The notes under the pieces were generated by a model that worked only from the letters and a program-made list of their open reading frames with translations, searched no databases and was not told the DNA's origin. Below, piece after piece: positions 50,229-61,265 of a stretch of DNA of 64,000 bases (the first letter of the stretch is position 1; each line of letters opens with the position of its first letter). The position numbers and the translations under genes are program-made. Origin of the DNA: Gammaproteobacteria bacterium (GTDB taxonomy: Bacteria; Pseudomonadota; Gammaproteobacteria; GCA-001735895). Location of the stretch: contig JAHEKJ010000007.1 of the NCBI GenBank assembly GCA_024638385.1, positions 1 to 64,000 on the forward strand. The letters are read 5' to 3'.

Positions 50229-51669
50229 ATGAAACGCATCGCCGGCCTGTCTCTCGCCGCCGCGCTGCTGTTGACCGGTTGCGCGCTCAACCCGGTCACC
50301 GGCCAGCGCGACTTCGCGCTGGTCTCCGAATCCGAAGAGATCGAGCAGGGACGCCGATTTCACGCCGAGATCGTCCGCCGCTACGGCGTCTACGACGACC
50401 CGGCGCTGCAAGTCTACGTCGACGGCATCGGCCAGCGGCTAGCCCGCGCGAGCCATCGTGCGCATTTGAAATACAGCTTCACCGTGCTCGACTCGCCCGA
50501 GATCAATGCCTTCGCGCTGCCCGGCGGCTACATCTACGTCACCCGCGGCATCCTGGCCTACCTCGACTCCGAGGCCGAGCTCGCCGGCGTGCTCGGCCAC
50601 GAGATCGGCCACGTCACCGCGCGCCACTCGGTCCGCCAGCAGTCGGGGCAGTTCGCGACGGGCCTGCTCGGCGTGCTGATCGCCGGCGCCACCGGCAGCT
50701 CGAACCTGGCCAACATCGGCGAGGCCATCGGCACCGGCATCGTCCGCGGCTATGGCCGCGATCACGAACTCGAGGCCGACCGGCTCGGCGCCGAGTACCT
50801 GCACGCGATCGGTCACGATCCGGAGATCATGCTCGGCGTCATCGGAGTGCTTAAGGACCAGGAAGTCTACGAGGTGGAGCGCGCGAAGCAGGAAGGCCGC
50901 GAGCCCAATGTCTATCACGGCGTGTTCTCGACCCACCCGCGCAACGACCAGCGACTGAAGACGGTCGTGCGCGCGGCGCGCAAGCTGGCCGCGCAAAACT
51001 ACCGCGACATCGACCGGGCGACCTATTACCGGATGATCGACGGCCTCGCCTGGGGCCCGAGCGCGCGCCAGGGCATCGTCGACGGGCGCCGATTTTCGCA
51101 CCCCGAGCTGCGCTTCGCGATCGACTTGCCGGCCGGTTGGCAGACCGTCAACCTCGACGACTTCCTGCAGGCACGCGATCCCGAATCGGGCGCGGTGGTA
51201 CAGGTTGGCGTCGTCGACCGCAAGTCCGACGAATCCTTGCCGCAGCTGCTGCGCCGCCTGGTCCGCGACGGCGAGATCGAGGTCGAACGCACGAGCTACG
51301 GCGCGCTCGCCGAAACCCGCGTGCAGATCCGCGGCGGCGCGCAACAGCCGGCGCTGCTCGGCGCAATCGCGCTCGACGGCCGCGCGGTGCTGACCCTGCT
51401 CGGCACCGCGCCCGCAGACCGCTTCGACGCCAATCGGGCGCGCCTGCTCGCGGTCAACGAGAGTTTCACGCGGCTCGACCAGGCGGCGATTGACGCGATC
51501 CGGATCAATCGCCTGCGCATCGTCGACGCGAGTCGCTATCCCGGCTTTGTTGCGCTCGCCCGCGCGAGCGCGCTCGAAGGCGACGCCGAGGACCAGCTGC
51601 GCCTGCTCAACCGCGCGTTTCCAGACGGCGACCTCCGCGATCGCGAGCGAGTCAAAACGGTCTTGCGTG

Positions 51670-51677
<8 letters not shown>
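50229..51677 (+). CDS. M48 family metalloprotease, lipoprotein (BepA/LoiP-like)
   Basis: A 482-residue envelope protease. The lipobox LLTGC18 follows a signal segment, so it should be anchored to the outer membrane from the periplasm. The zinc motif is HEIGH (124-128) with a third ligand in HELEAD; INAFALPGGYIYVTRGIL precedes it. The C-terminal half has no clear TPRs, in contrast to BepA. It probably clears misassembled envelope proteins. The stop overlaps the M14 peptidase gene by 8 bp. Confidence 0.85.
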
Positions 51678-54386
<2,709 letters not shown>

Positions 54387-54390
<4 letters not shown>

Positions 54391-56300
54391 GCGCCACCGC
54401 GGCCGACACGCTCGTCGGCCAGGAAGCCCTGACCGACGTAAAGTCGGAACAGATTCGGATCCTGTTCGCGGCGGTGCCGGCGTCGCTGTTGTCGATCCTG
54501 CTCAGCAGCCTGGTCCTGTGCGTCGTCCAGTGGCCGGTCGTCGACCCGGCGACGATCATCGCGTGGTTTTGCGGCACCAACCTGCTGTCCGTCGCCCGCT
54601 ACCTCTGCTATCGGCAATTCCGGCGCATCGACCGCGGGCGCACCGTCGCCGGGCACTGGTTTCGGCTGGCGATCGTCACCAGCGCCGCGTCGGGCCTGAG
54701 CTGGGGAATCGGCGGCTTCCTGCTGTTCCCCGAGCACAGCCCGGTGCACCAGATGTTTCTCGCCTTCGTCGTCGCCGGCATCTGCGCCGGCGCGATCACG
54801 ACGCTGTCGGCGATCGTCGAGGCCAGCCGCGCCTTCGTGCTGTTCGCGCTGTTGCCGGTACTGGTCAAGATCAACCTGCTGGAAAACGAGGTGACGTTGG
54901 CGATGACCGGCCTGACCTTCCTGTTCATGATCATGATCCTGGTTTCGGCGCAGCGCCTGAACCAGACCATCGTCGAGTCGCTCGAAGTGCGGCTGGCGCG
55001 CGAACTGGCCGAACAGAAGGTGCGCTACCAGGCGCAGTTCGACGCGCTCACCGACCTGCCCAACCGCCGCCTGCTGCTGTCGACGCTGCGCCAGGAAATC
55101 GCCAAGGCCGAGCGCCATCGGCGCTTCGGCGCGGTGCTGTTCGTCGACCTCGACCGCTTCAAGGCGATCAACGATTCGCTCGGCCACGCGGTCGGCGACG
55201 ATTTGCTGGTGCAGGTCGCGGCACGCATCTCGGCGCGCCTGCGCGAAGAGGATACGGTCGGCCGTCTCGGCGGCGACGAGTTCGTCGTGCTGTTGCCCGA
55301 GGTCGGCGAGGACGAGGACGCGGCCGGCGCTCACGCGCTGCGGATCGCCGACGACATCCGCCTGCGCTTCAAGCAACCGTTCGAGATCCACGGCCACGAA
55401 ATTCACCTGACGATCAGCAGCGGCGTCGCGCTCTATCCGTGCGGGGTTTCGGCCGACGACCTGCTCAAGTATGCCGACGTCGCGATGTACGAGGCGAAAA
55501 ACGCCGGCCGCGACGCGATCCGCCTGTTCTCGCGCGACATGCAGGAAGCCGTCAACCAGCAGCGCGCAATCGAAAAGGGCTTGCGCGACGCGCTCGCGGG
55601 CGACGAATTCGAGCTCTACTTCCAGCCGCAATACGACTCCTGGCGGCGCGTGATCGGCGCCGAGGCGCTGCTGCGCTGGAACCATCCCGTGCATGGCGTG
55701 ACGACGCCGGGGCAGTTCATCGAAGTCGCCGAGCTGACCGGCCTGATCGTGCCGATCGGTGAGTGGGTCCTGCGCTCCGCCTGCGCCCACCTCGAGCGCC
55801 TGCGTGGCACCCTCAGGCTTTCGGTCAACGTCAGCCCGCGCCAGTTCGGCGACCCCGACTTCGTCGCCGAGTTCGAACGCATCCTGGCCGACACCGGCGC
55901 CGACCCGGCGCGCCTCAAGTTCGAGATCACAGAGGGCCTCGCGATAGCCAACCTCGAACATACGATCGAGACGATGCAACAATTACGCGAGATCGGCGTC
56001 AGTTTCTCGGTCGACGATTTCGGTACCGGCTACTCGTCGCTGAACTATCTGCACCGCTTGCCGGTCGACGAGCTCAAGATCGACCAGTCGTTCGTGCGTG
56101 ACATTTCCGAGCGCGCCGAGAACGCCGTCATCGTCGACACGATCATCGTCATGGCGCAACAGTTGAAACTCGCGGTCGTCGCCGAGGGCATCGAGACCGA
56201 GGCCGAACTCGACTATCTGCGTAGCCGCCGCTGCGACCGCTTCCAGGGCTACCTTTTCTCGCACCCGCTGCCGTTCGACCGGTTCATCGCCGAAACCTGA
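54387..56300 (+). CDS. Membrane GGDEF/EAL c-di-GMP enzyme with seven-helix-like sensor
   Basis: A 637-residue inner-membrane protein. Residues 26-190 hold about six helices of a MASE-like sensor. The GGDEF domain (215-385) has a perfect GGDEF (295-299) and the inhibitory RxxD (REED, 286-289). The EAL domain (395-637) has EALLRW (426-431), [29 protein letters not shown] and VVAEGIE, all intact. Both activities are possible; with an I-site, feedback on synthesis is expected. It is translationally coupled to aroE. Confidence 0.93.
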
Positions 56301-56319
56301 AACATCTCCGCCCGAATTG

Positions 56320-56427
56320 GGGGGACAGTATACTTAATCACCCATAGTTAGTTGCAGATTGAAACTGAATTAGGGTAATTAAGTATACTGTCCCCCGAAT
56401 TGGGTCAGGTCCCCCGAATGGGGTCAG
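56320..56427. repeat. 77-nt palindromic element, copy 2, with a short tandem repeat
   Basis: Arms 56320-56342 and 56374-56396 are inverted repeats matching at 22 of 23 positions (GGGGGACAGTATACTTAAT at the outer end). The centre shares TTAGTTGCA and GAAACTGAATTA with copy 1. After the right arm, CCCCCGAAT(T/G)GGGTCAG occurs twice (from 56392 and 56411), and the second contains the stop codon of the transporter gene. The element again lies between two convergent genes. Confidence 0.8.
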
Positions 56428-56870
56428 CGGCGGACGGCGAGGAATACGCCGGCGGTCATGAGGGCCAGCCCGGCGACGCGTTGCAGCGTGATCGGGTAGT
56501 GCGCCGCGCCGAACCAGCCGAAATGATCGATCAAGGCCATCGAGATCAGCTGGCCCAGCAGCACGAACGCCACCGCGTTGCCGACGCCGAAGCGCGGCGC
56601 AACCCAGGTCATGCCGAGAATGTAGATCGCGACGAAGACACCGCCGAAGTAGAACCACGGCGGAATCGAGCGATCGATCCGGATCTGCGGCATGCCCTCG
56701 GTCAGCAGCAAAACCCCGACGATGACGACGATCGCGGCGAGCAGCGCGAAGGTCGACGCGAGCATCGGGTTTTGCAGGCGCGCGGCGAGACCGCCGTTGA
56801 GCGCCGCGAACATCGGAATGCCAAGACCGACGACGAGCATGATCAGGGCATATAGAATCGTCTGTTGCAT
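56424..56870 (-). CDS. DMT family membrane transporter (YdcZ/DUF606 type)
   Basis: A 148-residue five-helix inner-membrane protein from ATG 56870. The family pattern is LIMLVVGLGIPMFAALNGGLA, ILGMTWVAPRFGVGNAVAFVLLGQL and ITLQRVAGLALMTAGVFLA. It resembles half of an EamA transporter and probably acts as a dimer. The substrate is unknown. An alternative ATG lies three codons upstream. Its stop codon is inside the repeat cluster. Confidence 0.8.
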   Translation of the reverse strand: MQQTILYALIMLVVGLGIPMFAALNGGLAARLQNPMLASTFALLAAIVVIVGVLLLTEGMPQIRIDRSIPPWFYFGGVFVAIYILGMTWVAPRFGVGNAVAFVLLGQLISMALIDHFGWFGAAHYPITLQRVAGLALMTAGVFLAVRR

Positions 56871-57058
56871 CCCACCCATCGAATCGTTCCGGTTGCGCAG
56901 TCCCGGCGCAGCATAAGCGAAAGCACGCCCGACGCAAACCGAAACCGCGCCGGCATCCGGCGAGACGGCGAAGCAGAAAAATATTTCACATTCCGCGAGC
57001 GGGCAAGGCGGCAAACTCTCGACTATTATTGAAGACAGGCATATCAGCGGAGGATGCC

Positions 57059-57340
57059 ATGATCGAAATGACGCCGATGCGAATGTGGATAGCAGCGACC
57101 GCCGCCTGGCCGCTGCTGTGGATCCTGGTTTTCGACAGCTGGTTTTTCTGGACCCCGATCGGGCTACTCGTCGCCCTCGGAATCCCGGCAGCGGGCTGGC
57201 TCGTCTGGTGGAATTTTTATCGCGGCGAAGAAGACAAGATCGTCGCCGACGGTCGTGAAGTCCTCGACAAGACGGCCGCTACCCTGCTCGAGCTGAAGAA
57301 GAAGCACCTCAAGCCCGAAAAAAAGAAAGCCCGGCGCTGA
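57059..57340 (+). CDS. Small membrane protein with basic coiled tail
   Basis: A 93-residue protein: two hydrophobic segments (WIAATAAWPLLWILVF and LLVALGIPAAGWLVWW), then a charged tail ending LELKKKHLKPEKKKARR. GGAGG lies 5 nt before the ATG at 57059, supporting translation. It is divergent from the DMT gene and convergent with lrp. I recognise no family. Confidence 0.6.
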   Translation: MIEMTPMRMWIAATAAWPLLWILVFDSWFFWTPIGLLVALGIPAAGWLVWWNFYRGEEDKIVADGREVLDKTAATLLELKKKHLKPEKKKARR

Positions 57341-57455
57341 CCGCAAGCAAACATCACGGACCCGTTTTCGAGTCGCCGCGTTCGACTCGAGCCGCCGGCG
57401 GCGCGGCGCGCCCGTCCCCACCTGTTCGCTCACGGGCGCAGGTGCGGCGACGGCG

Positions 57456-57911
57456 CTAGTTCAGATGGTAACCCCTGAATTCCTTGACCGTCGACAGGCT
57501 CAGGAGCGAGCGCATCTGCATCACCGACGGTATCTCCGACAGCTTGTTGCGCAGCAGGTCTTCGTACTCGGCCGTGCTGTGCGCGGCGACCCGCATCAGG
57601 TAGTCGAATTCGCCGGTAATCAGGTGGCTCTCGAGCACTTCGGGGATAGCGGCAATCGCGGCCTCGAAGCCGGCGAAGGCTTCGCGACGCTGCGAAGTCA
57701 ACTTGACCTCGATGAATATCTGCACTTCGAGGCCGAGCGCGCGCCGATCGAGCTGCGCCGCGTAATGACTGATGACGCCATTGGATTCGAGTAACTTCAC
57801 CCGCCGGTGACAGGCCGACAACGACAGCCCGATCCGTTCCGACAGCTCGGCCATCGAGATGTCACCGCGTTCCTGCAAACAGGAAAGAATTTTATAATCG
57901 AGCCTGTCCAT
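57456..57911 (-). CDS. Lrp/AsnC family transcription regulator
   Basis: A 151-residue feast/famine regulator. The N-terminal HTH is ISMAELSERIGLSLSACHRRVKLLESNGVI; the C-terminal RAM domain (about 70-145) has FIEVKLTSQRREAFAGFEA and the ligand-site region VLESHLITGEFDYLMRV. It is divergent from uspA and the alanine/glycine symporter gene, across a 150-bp AT-rich spacer with a perfect inverted repeat, so an amino acid such as alanine is a plausible effector. Confidence 0.9.
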   Translation of the reverse strand: MDRLDYKILSCLQERGDISMAELSERIGLSLSACHRRVKLLESNGVISHYAAQLDRRALGLEVQIFIEVKLTSQRREAFAGFEAAIAAIPEVLESHLITGEFDYLMRVAAHSTAEYEDLLRNKLSEIPSVMQMRSLLSLSTVKEFRGYHLN

Positions 57912-57943
57912 GAAATTTTTTACTGCTAATTGGTATTAACAAA

Positions 57944-57975
57944 GCAATATTTTCAAAAATTTACCGAAATATTGC
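57944..57975. promoter_or_regulatory. Probable Lrp operator between lrp and uspA-AGCS
   Basis: A perfect 9-bp inverted repeat, GCAATATTT (57944-57952) and AAATATTGC (57967-57975), separated by 14 bp of A/T-rich DNA (centres 23 bp apart). The stretch 57910-57990 is markedly AT-rich in an otherwise GC-rich genome. Its position in the divergent spacer fits control of both the regulator and the transport genes. Confidence 0.6.
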
Positions 57976-58061
57976 AAATTAACAGAACTATTACGAGCGC
58001 GATCGGGTTAGGCTAAGCCGCGTACCGCCACCGGTACTTTCGATTCAAATAGGAGGAATTC

Positions 58062-58496
58062 ATGTCAATTAGATACATTGTCGGCTGCGACGGCAGCCCG
58101 GCCTCGGAGCGGGCCGCCCAGCTCGCCGTCGCCCACGCCAAATCCTGCGGCGCCGTGGTGACTATCGTGCACATACTCGAGTGGTCACCCTACTCGTTCC
58201 TGACCCCGGAAGAGATCGAGGAACGGCACAAGAAGCGCAACGAGGAACTCGCGCGCGCGAAAGAGCACATCGTCGACCCGGTTATCGGGTCGTTCGCCGA
58301 TGCCGGCGTCGAACTGGATTGCACGATCAAGTTCGGCCACGTCGCCGAGACGCTCGCGCAGATCGCCGAGGAATCGGGCGCCGAGCAGATCTTCATCGGC
58401 CGCACCGGCCACAGCACGCTCGCCAGCCGCATCTTCGGTTCGGTGGCGTCGACGATGGCGCAAATCGCACCCGTGCCCTGCACGATCGTGCCGTAA
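58062..58496 (+). CDS. Universal stress protein (UspA family)
   Basis: A 144-residue cytosolic nucleotide-binding protein. VGCDGSPASERAAQLAVAHA is the start of the fold; the ATP-binding motif G-2X-G-9X-G-S is present as GRTGHSTLASRIFGSVAST near the C-terminus. AGGAGG lies 6 nt before the ATG. It is 23 bp from the symporter gene; such pairs with membrane transporters are common, the Usp probably gauging energy status. Confidence 0.9.
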   Translation: MSIRYIVGCDGSPASERAAQLAVAHAKSCGAVVTIVHILEWSPYSFLTPEEIEERHKKRNEELARAKEHIVDPVIGSFADAGVELDCTIKFGHVAETLAQIAEESGAEQIFIGRTGHSTLASRIFGSVASTMAQIAPVPCTIVP

Positions 58497-58519
58497 CCTG
58501 AACCAAAGGAGTCATTATC

Positions 58520-60085
58520 ATGTACAAGAAAAAACTGTTTGCGGTGATCGGCGCGCTCGGGCTCGCGCTGATATCGAACGCCGCCCTGGCCCAGTCCGTC
58601 GACGAGCGGGTCAATGAATTGTTTGCCAGCGCGACCGGCTGGTTCGTCGCCTTCATCTTCAGTCCGTTTCCGGGGACCAGCTTTCCGTGGATCGTCGCCT
58701 GGCTGGTAGTCGCGGCAACGGTATTCACGCTGTACTTCGGATTTATTCAGTTTCGTGCCTTCAGGCATTCGATCTCGCTGGTCAAGGGCGACTACGCGGA
58801 CCCGAACGACGCCGGCGAAGTCAGCCACTTCCAGGCGCTGGCGACGGCGCTGTCCGGCACCGTCGGCCTCGGCAACATCGCCGGCGTCGCGGTCGCGGTC
58901 GGCATCGGCGGCCCGGGTGCAACCTTCTGGATGATCCTCGCGGGCCTGATGGGGATGGCGTCGAAGTTCACCGAATGTACTCTCGGCGTCAAGTATCGCA
59001 ACGAGTACGACGACGGCACCGTCTCCGGCGGCCCGATGTATTACCTGACCAAGGGCTTCACCGAGCGCGGCCTGCCCGGCGGCAAGATCCTCGCGGTCAT
59101 GTTTTCGATTTTCTGTATTCTCGGCGCGCTCGGCGGCGGCAACATGTTCCAGGCCAACCAGGCGCATCAGCAGATTTCGAGCATCGTCGGCGGCTATCCC
59201 GGCTGGATCACCGGCGTGATCTTCGCCGGCGTCGTGTTCGCGGTCATCGTCGGCGGCCTGAAGTCGATCGCCAAGGTGACCGAGAAAGTCGTGCCGTTCA
59301 TGGGCGTCATGTACGTGACCGCCGCAATCGTGATCATCGCCGTCAATTACGACAAGATCGGTTGGGCTTTCGGCCAGATCTTCGCCGGTGCCTTCACCGG
59401 GCTCGGCGTCGCCGGCGGCATGGTCGGGGCATTGATCCAGGGCTTCAAACGGGCGGCGTTTTCCAACGAGGCCGGCGTCGGCTCGGCGGCGATCGCGCAC
59501 TCGGCGGTCCGCACCAAGGAGCCGATCACCGAGGGTTTCGTCTCGCTGCTCGAACCGTTCATCGACACGGTCGTGATCTGCACGATGACCGCGCTGGTGA
59601 TCGTCATCTCCGGCCAGCTGACGGCCGACCCGGCCACCGGCCACTACCTCGTCGAAGGCGGGCATATCGTCACCGCGACCGGTGCAACCGGTGTCGGCCT
59701 GACCTCGGCCGCGTTCGAAAGCGCGATCAGCTGGTTCCCGTACGTGCTCGCGATCGCCGTCGTGCTGTTCGCATTTTCGACGATGATCTCCTGGTCGTAC
59801 TACGGGCTCAAGGCCTGGACCTTCCTGTTCGGCGAAGGCAAGAAGAAGGAAATCACGTTCAAGACGATTTTCTGCCTGTTCGTCATCATCGGCGCGGCGT
59901 CGAACCTCGGCCCGGTCATCGACTTCTCCGACGCGGCGATCTTCGCGATGGCGGTAGTCAACGTCATCGGGTTGTACTGCCTGATGCCGATCGTCAAGCG
60001 CGAGCTGAAAAGCTACATGGATCGGCTCGAGTCGGGAGAAATCAGGAAGTTCAAGGGACTGAAGCCCCAGCCCCAGGAGTCGTAA
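58520..60085 (+). CDS. Alanine/glycine:cation symporter (AGCS family)
   Basis: Inner-membrane sodium or proton symporter for alanine or glycine, 521 residues with about ten helices. The N-terminus looks like a cleavable signal (ALGLALISNAALAQS), which is unusual for the family and may be the first helix. AGCS features: FQALATALSGTVGLGNIAGVA, GPGATFWMILAGLMGMASKFTE, and NEAGVGSAAIAHS. It is probably controlled by the divergent Lrp protein and ends at a strong terminator. Confidence 0.92.
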   Translation: MYKKKLFAVIGALGLALISNAALAQSVDERVNELFASATGWFVAFIFSPFPGTSFPWIVAWLVVAATVFTLYFGFIQFRAFRHSISLVKGDYADPNDAGEVSHFQALATALSGTVGLGNIAGVAVAVGIGGPGATFWMILAGLMGMASKFTECTLGVKYRNEYDDGTVSGGPMYYLTKGFTERGLPGGKILAVMFSIFCILGALGGGNMFQANQAHQQISSIVGGYPGWITGVIFAGVVFAVIVGGLKSIAKVTEKVVPFMGVMYVTAAIVIIAVNYDKIGWAFGQIFAGAFTGLGVAGGMVGALIQGFKRAAFSNEAGVGSAAIAHSAVRTKEPITEGFVSLLEPFIDTVVICTMTALVIVISGQLTADPATGHYLVEGGHIVTATGATGVGLTSAAFESAISWFPYVLAIAVVLFAFSTMISWSYYGLKAWTFLFGEGKKKEITFKTIFCLFVIIGAASNLGPVIDFSDAAIFAMAVVNVIGLYCLMPIVKRELKSYMDRLESGEIRKFKGLKPQPQES

Positions 60086-60154
60086 CTCCAGGTCCGGGCG
60101 TCCTTTCCTCGTGTTCGGGCGCCCGGACGAGTTACCGCTCGCGAGTATCAGCAT

Positions 60155-60195
60155 AATGGCGGACGGAGCCCTCGCCGGTTCCTCCGCCATTTTTT
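60155..60195 (+). terminator. Intrinsic terminator after the AGCS gene
   Basis: Stem AATGGCGGA (60155-60163) and TCCGCCATT (60183-60191), loop of 19 nt with its own GC pairing, followed by a T run to 60195. It terminates the uspA-AGCS operon. Confidence 0.8.
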
Positions 60196-60231
60196 ACCCC
60201 TTCCGGTCGCGATAGGCCGTATCGGCCCGAC

Positions 60232-60765
60232 CTATTGATTATCGATCTTGCGAATCTCGTCGATAACGCCGTGCGCGGCGTAGAACAGGTTCGACAACTC
60301 GTCGTCGCCGACGCCGAGCCGGCGCTCCGACGCGGTGTAAGCGAACACGCCGTCGAAGGCGAGGAAGTAGAAAGTGACTTTGCCGGGCGCGGGCCTCGGA
60401 TACTCGTCCACCGGCTCGGCGCGCTCGAAGAAGTACTGCGCGCCGGTCAGGTAATGACCGACGGCGCGCCGCACGGCGGCGTATTCGCCGGCGCCGATCA
60501 TGCCGCCGCCGGAGCTGAAATACAGGCTGGTCGAGCCGTCGGCCAGCGTGATCAGCGTGAAGTAACCGTCGGCGAAGCCGGTTTCCATGACCATGCCCCA
60601 GACCGGGTGAGCGAAATTTTCGCGGCTGATTCCGATCTCGTTCGGATCCAGCGTTAACGCCAGACCGCGCAGTTCGGCGATGACCTCGGCCGAATCGGCA
60701 CCGGCCGATGCGGACAGGATCGACGCGCAAGCGGCGACAAGCCAGATCTTCAACTGCTGCTTCAT
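60232..60765 (-). CDS. Exported hypothetical protein, 177 residues
   Basis: A protein with a signal peptide (IWLVAACASILSASAGA). The mature part is alpha/beta: MVMETGFADGYFTLITLADGSTSLYFSSGGGMIGAGEYAAVRRA is its best-marked segment; the aromatic VTFYFLAFDGVFAYTAS is near the end. The ATG at 60765 is chosen because it opens the signal peptide. I recognise no family. It is convergent with the AGCS terminator and downstream of a small membrane protein. Confidence 0.6.
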   Translation of the reverse strand: MKQQLKIWLVAACASILSASAGADSAEVIAELRGLALTLDPNEIGISRENFAHPVWGMVMETGFADGYFTLITLADGSTSLYFSSGGGMIGAGEYAAVRRAVGHYLTGAQYFFERAEPVDEYPRPAPGKVTFYFLAFDGVFAYTASERRLGVGDDELSNLFYAAHGVIDEIRKIDNQ

Positions 60766-60829
60766 ACCGGTAATCCCGACCAAGCAAACGGAAATCGACG
60801 CACAGTATACCCGCGATCGCCCGGCCCGA

Positions 60830-61261
60830 TCAGCCCCGCGGGCGTCGACCGGGCGTCGAGACCAGCGCCGGCATGATCGCGAAGATCAGCAGCGATGCGA
60901 GGTAAGCGGCGAACGCGAGGGGATCGCGGCTTGCAAAATACTCGCCGAGGCTCATGCCGCGCAGGCCGAGGACCAGCACTACCTCAAATAACAACAGCAG
61001 CGCGAGGCCGATGCCGCCGGCGGCTAGGTACGGCGCCCGCGTCGCCGCCGGCGGCATCCTGGCGACCAGGTAGCGCGCGGCTAAAAAAATCACCAGCAGC
61101 ATGACCGGCATCTCGAGCAGTTCCGCCGCGCGCACCCCGATTCGCGGCTCGAGCAACAGCACCCGCAGCGTACCGAGCACGAAACCGGCGGCGAAGACGA
61201 GGACGAAATACGCGCCGCCGCAGATCGCGACCTTCGCTTTCACGGGCGGCACCGGCGGCAC
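60830..61261 (-). CDS. Four-helix hypothetical membrane protein, 143 residues
   Basis: Four hydrophobic segments (VAICGGAYFVLVFAAGFVLG, LLEMPVMLLVIFLAARYLVA, LAAGGIGLALLLLFEVVLVLGL, AAYLASLLIFAIMPALV). The frame opens at GTG 61261, with GTG at 61252 and 61243 as alternatives; no clear ribosome site favours one. It starts 5 bp after the RND pump gene, so it is probably co-transcribed. No family is recognised. Confidence 0.6.
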   Translation of the reverse strand: MPPVPPVKAKVAICGGAYFVLVFAAGFVLGTLRVLLLEPRIGVRAAELLEMPVMLLVIFLAARYLVARMPPAATRAPYLAAGGIGLALLLLFEVVLVLGLRGMSLGEYFASRDPLAFAAYLASLLIFAIMPALVSTPGRRPRG

Positions 61262-61265
61262 GCAT

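Noticed and set aside
57369-57389. Perfect inverted repeat CGAGTCG/CGACTCG between two convergent genes
   Set aside because: Short stem (7 bp) with no T run; too weak to call a terminator, though it may still form a hairpin.
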